In this document: positions 60,101 through 64,000 of the stretch, piece after piece
Position numbering within the stretch: the stretch's first letter is position 1
Layout of the letters: every line of letters begins with the position of its first letter
Origin: Cricetulus griseus
Taxonomy: Eukaryota; Chordata; Mammalia; Rodentia; Cricetidae
Reading direction: 5' to 3'
Assembly (NCBI RefSeq): GCF_003668045.3
Contig: NW_023276806.1
Location: forward strand, 85,796,668-85,860,667
Length of the DNA stretch: 64,000 nucleotides
Translations under genes and position numbers: made by a program
The notes under the pieces: generated by a model
Told to the model about the DNA's origin: nothing
The model's input: only the letters and a program-made list of their open reading frames with translations
Databases searched by the model: none

Positions 60101-62090
60101 TTACCTATGGACTCCAATTTAAGCACTAAGTACAGAGAAAGAGTTATACATATTATTTACTATTATGATTACTCAACTATCATTATTACAGCTTCATGGG
60201 CATTATAACTATGGGAATTTATATTTAGTTTCACACACAATATGAAATAGTATAAGATTATACAACAAAATGGGGTAATAGTATTTATTCCTCCTTACAG
60301 AAAGTCAACACCTATGATTAAAAATATAAGACAACCAGTTTTGAAAAATTATATCTCTATCATTCTATGAATCCTAAGTTATGAATATTTTAGTCAAAAT
60401 AGAAAAGAAGCCATTTCTAAAACTTGTAAGAACAGTGATGAACTTGAAAGATTACTAATGTTTGGGTAGCAGACCTTCATTTGAAATAATCTTTATTTAC
60501 AAAACGCCATAGTAACTATTCATGCTCATAGACTAGTAGGACTGACAGTAGCCATCCAGTGTGGTTATATTTCCATTGAGTAAGTTCACCTGCCATATAT
60601 AGTTTTATTTCACATGTTAATATATAAATGAATTATTATATTTAACACTGTGGCACAACTTTCTCAGAAACACAAGCATTACCTTTCACATTTTGCTGTG
60701 GAATCCCATTAAAAGTAAATTACTCATGGCTTAGAATGTTTTTATGGATCCTTCAAACTTGAAATTATTTAAAAATAATACCTTAATTACAAGTATCAAT
60801 TGCATTTACAAAAGAATAGATGTCATAATTTCTTTAGGAATAAAGTATGATATAAACAAAAATCAAACACCAACTTATACTATTCTGTTACTATATCAGC
60901 ATCATTCTCCTTTGCAGGGTCACTAGAATTAAACTACTTAATTAGTTTTCTGGTCGAGCGTAAGCTGACATTTTATGCAAACTGGTGGTAAAGTTTTTAT
61001 AGACTTAGTTTCCTAAAAACATCCCATTAATAACAAACCCTGTGCTATATTCTTGATCTAACAGCTGATACAATTTGGATAATAGCCAATAGATGGCACT
61101 GTTCCCACTAGGTAGCAAAGACCTTACAGAGGACTCTTTGCACACACACACACATTACAAAGACCAACTACCTGCTCAAAATGCTGAATTTGAATTTTTC
61201 ATGATGGGAAACACATATTAAAAATAAAATTAGCGCATCTGTATTTACTAATTAGAGAATATGACAGACCAAACTAAGGCAAAGCATTTACTTATTTACA
61301 AAAACGTCTGAATTACTATCATTAGACACTAGGAATATAAAAGAGAAGATATTTTCTGGTTTCTGATAATACAATCATATGATAAGTAGAATTATCAATG
61401 GAGATATGCACAGAGAAACAGAGGGTCATCCTCAGAGGTAAGTGGATCCCGGAAACTGCTTGCAAGGGAAGATGATGCTTCAATGCTTCAACTGGTCTGA
61501 AAGGAGGGCAAAATGAACTCACAAGGATAAAACCATGAAAACAGTAGTATAACCAGGGACTCATGGCTCAGAATGGTAAGGCTGGCAAGATGTAAACTTG
61601 GTAGGAGAGGTATATATCACTATCTAAGAAATTTGGGCTTTCCTTCATATGATGGGGCTCCATTAAAGAAGTGACAGGGTAATGTGATCAAATTTCATTT
61701 TGCAAAAATCACTTCAGGGGCTGAGTATCCCTGAATTTAAATATGCTGAGACTGGGGGTGGGACTCCAACACAGCTACTCTGAATTGTCAGTGTAGGCCA
61801 CAAGCTAGAAAGATTTCACCAGAGCAGTGGCAAAGAGTGAGGCTGGAGGAAACCAGGGAAAACTGAAGCTGTATCTTGGAAGCTCTGTCTTCAGACAAAA
61901 TACTCCTTTATGATTACAGATTCTTGAAGATGCAGATAGGTTCTTACTGATGTATCAAGGAATAAAAGTACCAGGGTTCTTTATTAATTGCCAGACATGC
62001 ACAGCAATGAATTGCTGGAATTCTCAAAAGATCCTAACTTCACTATGCCATTCGCATTGCGATTTTTGAGCCCCTCTCCTCAGGGAATTT
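60100..62090. other. Mostly unique intronic sequence, 2 kb
   Basis: No gene. A stretch near 61640-61720 ('ggggctccattaaagaagtg', 'acagggtaatgtgatcaaat') resembles an ancient mammal-wide repeat I cannot name. A short CA run lies at 61140-61153. Confidence 0.45.
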
Positions 62091-62098
62091 TTCTAGAG

Positions 62099-62310
62099 CA
62101 GTGGTTCTCAACCCATGGGTCATGGCCTCTTTTGCGGGGGGTGGTGGTCACTTATTAAATACCCTGCATATAAGATGTTTACATTATGATTCATAACACT
62201 AGCAAGATTACAATTATGAAGTAGCAATAAAATAATTTTATGGTTTGGGTCACCACAATGTGAGGAACTGTATTAAAAGGTTACTGCATTAGGAAGGTTA
62301 AGAACCACTA
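62099..62310 (-). mobile_element. URR1-like hAT-Charlie DNA transposon, non-autonomous
   Basis: Left end 'cagtggttctcaacccatgg', right end 'aggaaggttaagaaccacta': near-perfect terminal inverted repeats. The inside is AT-rich with 'gtcaccacaatgtgaggaac'. It is flanked by 8-bp direct repeats 'ttctagag' (62091-62098) and 'atctagag' (62311-62318), the hAT size. No transposase is present. Confidence 0.92.
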
Positions 62311-62318
62311 ATCTAGAG

Positions 62319-63044
62319 GATCATACAAAGAAATATCACAAAAGGTAGATCTAGTCTGCTGTGATGGGAGAGGTGGAAAAAGAGTCACCTCATCTCATGA
62401 ATGTGTATTCCACTTCAGATATTCATAAAAATTACTTGAAAATTCATGGTGCAGAACCCCATGTGCTCTTCCCTCTTTCATGCAGCCCTGTCCAGTCTCT
62501 CTTTGGAGGGCATATTTTACTTAGAACTGCTAAATAAACTTCTATTTATTTTAAGAATTTCAGCTAAATTTAATGCTTTCTTTCAGGAACTAAAGAAGAA
62601 GCCTTCACCTGGTAACAATTGTTATGATCATGAATTTAAATGGACTAAGAATTGAGATAGGGATCCAATGTAGGCTGTTCTGAGTAGTCCAGAAAATAAA
62701 CAGCGAAGTCTTAACAAGAGCAGTGGTACCCAGGGTGGAGAGAAAGACACAGTTCTGAAAAATACTAAGGGGATAACCTTTAGTTGGGTAGGGCCTTAAA
62801 TGGAAATTGCAGAGGAGTAATGAGTCCAGGCTCATGTTAAGACAATGCATTTTCTTAGGTCCTTTGAGAATAACACTAGGATGTTTTTACTGGTCTACCA
62901 TCTTTTTAGCGGTGCTTCTATTAGTGTACCTCGTTGTCCTGATCTTATCAAATCTTTATAATCCCATATTAACCTTTAGTGTTTTTGTCTTTAAAATATG
63001 TTACAAACAATGACTACAAAATGTCTTTAATGTCTACCTCTTCT
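62319..63044. other. Unique intronic sequence
   Basis: No gene or repeat recognised. Short open frames on both strands have no domains. Confidence 0.5.
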
Positions 63045-63170
63045 ATTTATTAGATTACACTGCATGAAGACAGGGTTGTCTCTCGTGATGTGGTTTACCT
63101 CCCCACACTTACACCAAAACTGGCAGGTGGCTGATGTTCAACAAATACTTGTCCAAGGAACACCTGTCTG
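63045..63170 (+). mobile_element. Possible L2 3' end
   Basis: 'gattacactgcatgaagaca' with 'gggttgtctctcgtgatgtg' and 'gatgttcaacaaatacttgt' follows the L2 3' pattern. Confidence 0.5.
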
Positions 63171-64000
63171 ATGATATGTATATTCTGCTTGCCTGTGTAC
63201 TTACCATAAAACCAAATATCATCTTAGGCCACATTTAGTAATATCCATTCCTATTCATTAAGTACTCTAAGAATGTTAGCATTTTCAGTGATAGTTGGGC
63301 TGTCTCACATGTCAAATTAGAAGCTACTCTCCAGGATTATGAGGTGCTTCTGCTCAAGTCAGGTCTTCAAAACAGACACTTTATAAAGCAAAGAAAGGAC
63401 TTTCTCACCTTCTGATTCTTAACAGGGTTCTTTCTTAATGAATATTTTTTTTTACTCTGTTTAATCTTTGTGCTCAAACCTACCTTAAAGTATAGCTTGA
63501 TCAACCTTGTAGTTTGATGTTGTAAAGAAAAATTTCACCCTCTTATATTTCACTTGTTAAACTTTACTTACATAAAATTGACACATATTGTATAGATTAA
63601 AGGTGTACACTGTGATAATTTAATATATGGGTGCATTATGAAATAACTTCTACAATCAAATTAAATCCCATCACCTCATATATTTGTATCTTTTATGAAT
63701 ATGGATGCGATAAGAATATTAACAATCTACTTTCAGCAATGTCCAGGTATACAGTAGCACATAATAACCAAAGCCACAAGAATCTAGAATCTAAAACTGT
63801 ATTCTCACAGTAGGCGCACAGGTGTGCAGGAATTCAGAGCCTATTAATTTAGAATTCATACACAGGTTAACCATTAATTTCTTTATGGTAATTTACTTAA
63901 AATGTTAAGGAAAATATCTGAATTTTGTGGGAAAAATTAATTAATTACAGAAAATAAGAATACTTATTTAAATATTCTTATATAAAATTGTTTTTAAAAA
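63171..64000. other. Unique AT-rich intronic sequence to window end
   Basis: Nothing recognised. Confidence 0.5.

Larger units (their letters stand above)
46571..64000 (-). other. Rsrc1: Rsrc1 intron upstream of the 52-nt exon (partial)
   Basis: Inferred from the exon: the sequence right of the acceptor is intron and continues past the window end, so it is at least 17.4 kb. The preceding exon, expected to end in codons for Gly-Leu-Glu-His-Leu, was not found here. If synteny with other mammals holds, the gene's 5' end and Shox2 lie beyond the right edge. Confidence 0.82.

Noticed and set aside
1..64000. CRISPR arrays, bacterial operons, prophage or rRNA/tRNA genes
   Set aside because: Direct repeats present are microsatellites or retroelements; the sequence is mammalian. 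tRNA-like heads belong to B2/B3 SINEs.

Overview
The window is rodent nuclear DNA, almost certainly from a cricetid (hamster, vole or deer-mouse group). It carries many B1, B2/B3 and B4 SINEs and L1 3' ends of rodent type. Several B1 copies have the 3' half 'ctacaagagctagttccagg ... aagccacagag', which I associate with cricetids rather than house mouse. It is AT-rich, CpG-poor and essentially non-coding. None of the longer open frames is an ordinary host gene: they are L1 ORF2 remnants, antisense readings of L1 3' UTRs, or chance frames.

The one host gene I can support is Rsrc1 (arginine/serine-rich coiled-coil 1, SRrp53), on the minus strand. A single 52-nt internal exon at 46519-46570 encodes PPAEQAKARLQLVLEAA, with an AG acceptor on its high-coordinate side and a consensus GTAAGT donor on its low-coordinate side. 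The rest of the window is therefore Rsrc1 intron: at least 46.5 kb of the downstream intron (left) and at least 17.4 kb of the upstream intron (right). In known mammals Rsrc1 lies beside the homeobox gene Shox2, divergently arranged, with Mlf1 beyond its 3' end. If synteny holds, Shox2 lies off the right edge and Mlf1 off the left edge.

Layout. 0-12 kb: L1 pieces, LTR-like repeats, SINEs and a CTC/CAC tract. 12.96-19.2 kb: over 6 kb with no recognisable rodent SINE or LINE, including a CpG-retaining block at about 13.6-14.15 kb. 19.2-29.4 kb: dense, partly nested repeats, including an L1 inside an LTR-like repeat with a 15-bp target-site duplication. 29.4-32 kb: mostly unique, with a TAAT-rich block at 31.26-31.78 kb. 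32-35.3 kb: SINEs and microsatellites. 35.5-39.1 kb: a second repeat-poor tract. 41-45.6 kb: L1 fragments with long GA/TC tracts and a B1 nested in an ancient L1. 45.6-47.3 kb: unique sequence with the exon. 47.3-57.3 kb: an L1 ORF2 to 3'-UTR stretch split by a younger L1, then more LINE fragments and a B2 with a 12-bp target-site duplication. 57.3-64 kb: mostly unique, with an old B1, MIR and L2 relics and a URR1-like hAT element with 8-bp flanking duplications.

I found no new gene system. The points most worth following are the repeat-depleted candidate enhancer blocks, which by neighbourhood could serve Shox2 or Rsrc1, and several structures that would matter in the long intronic RNA: inverted L1 pairs, GA/TC arms and a GGT/GGA tract on the transcribed-sense strand. 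Repeat family names come from remembered consensus features, not a database search, and boundaries are usually good to about 10-30 bp.
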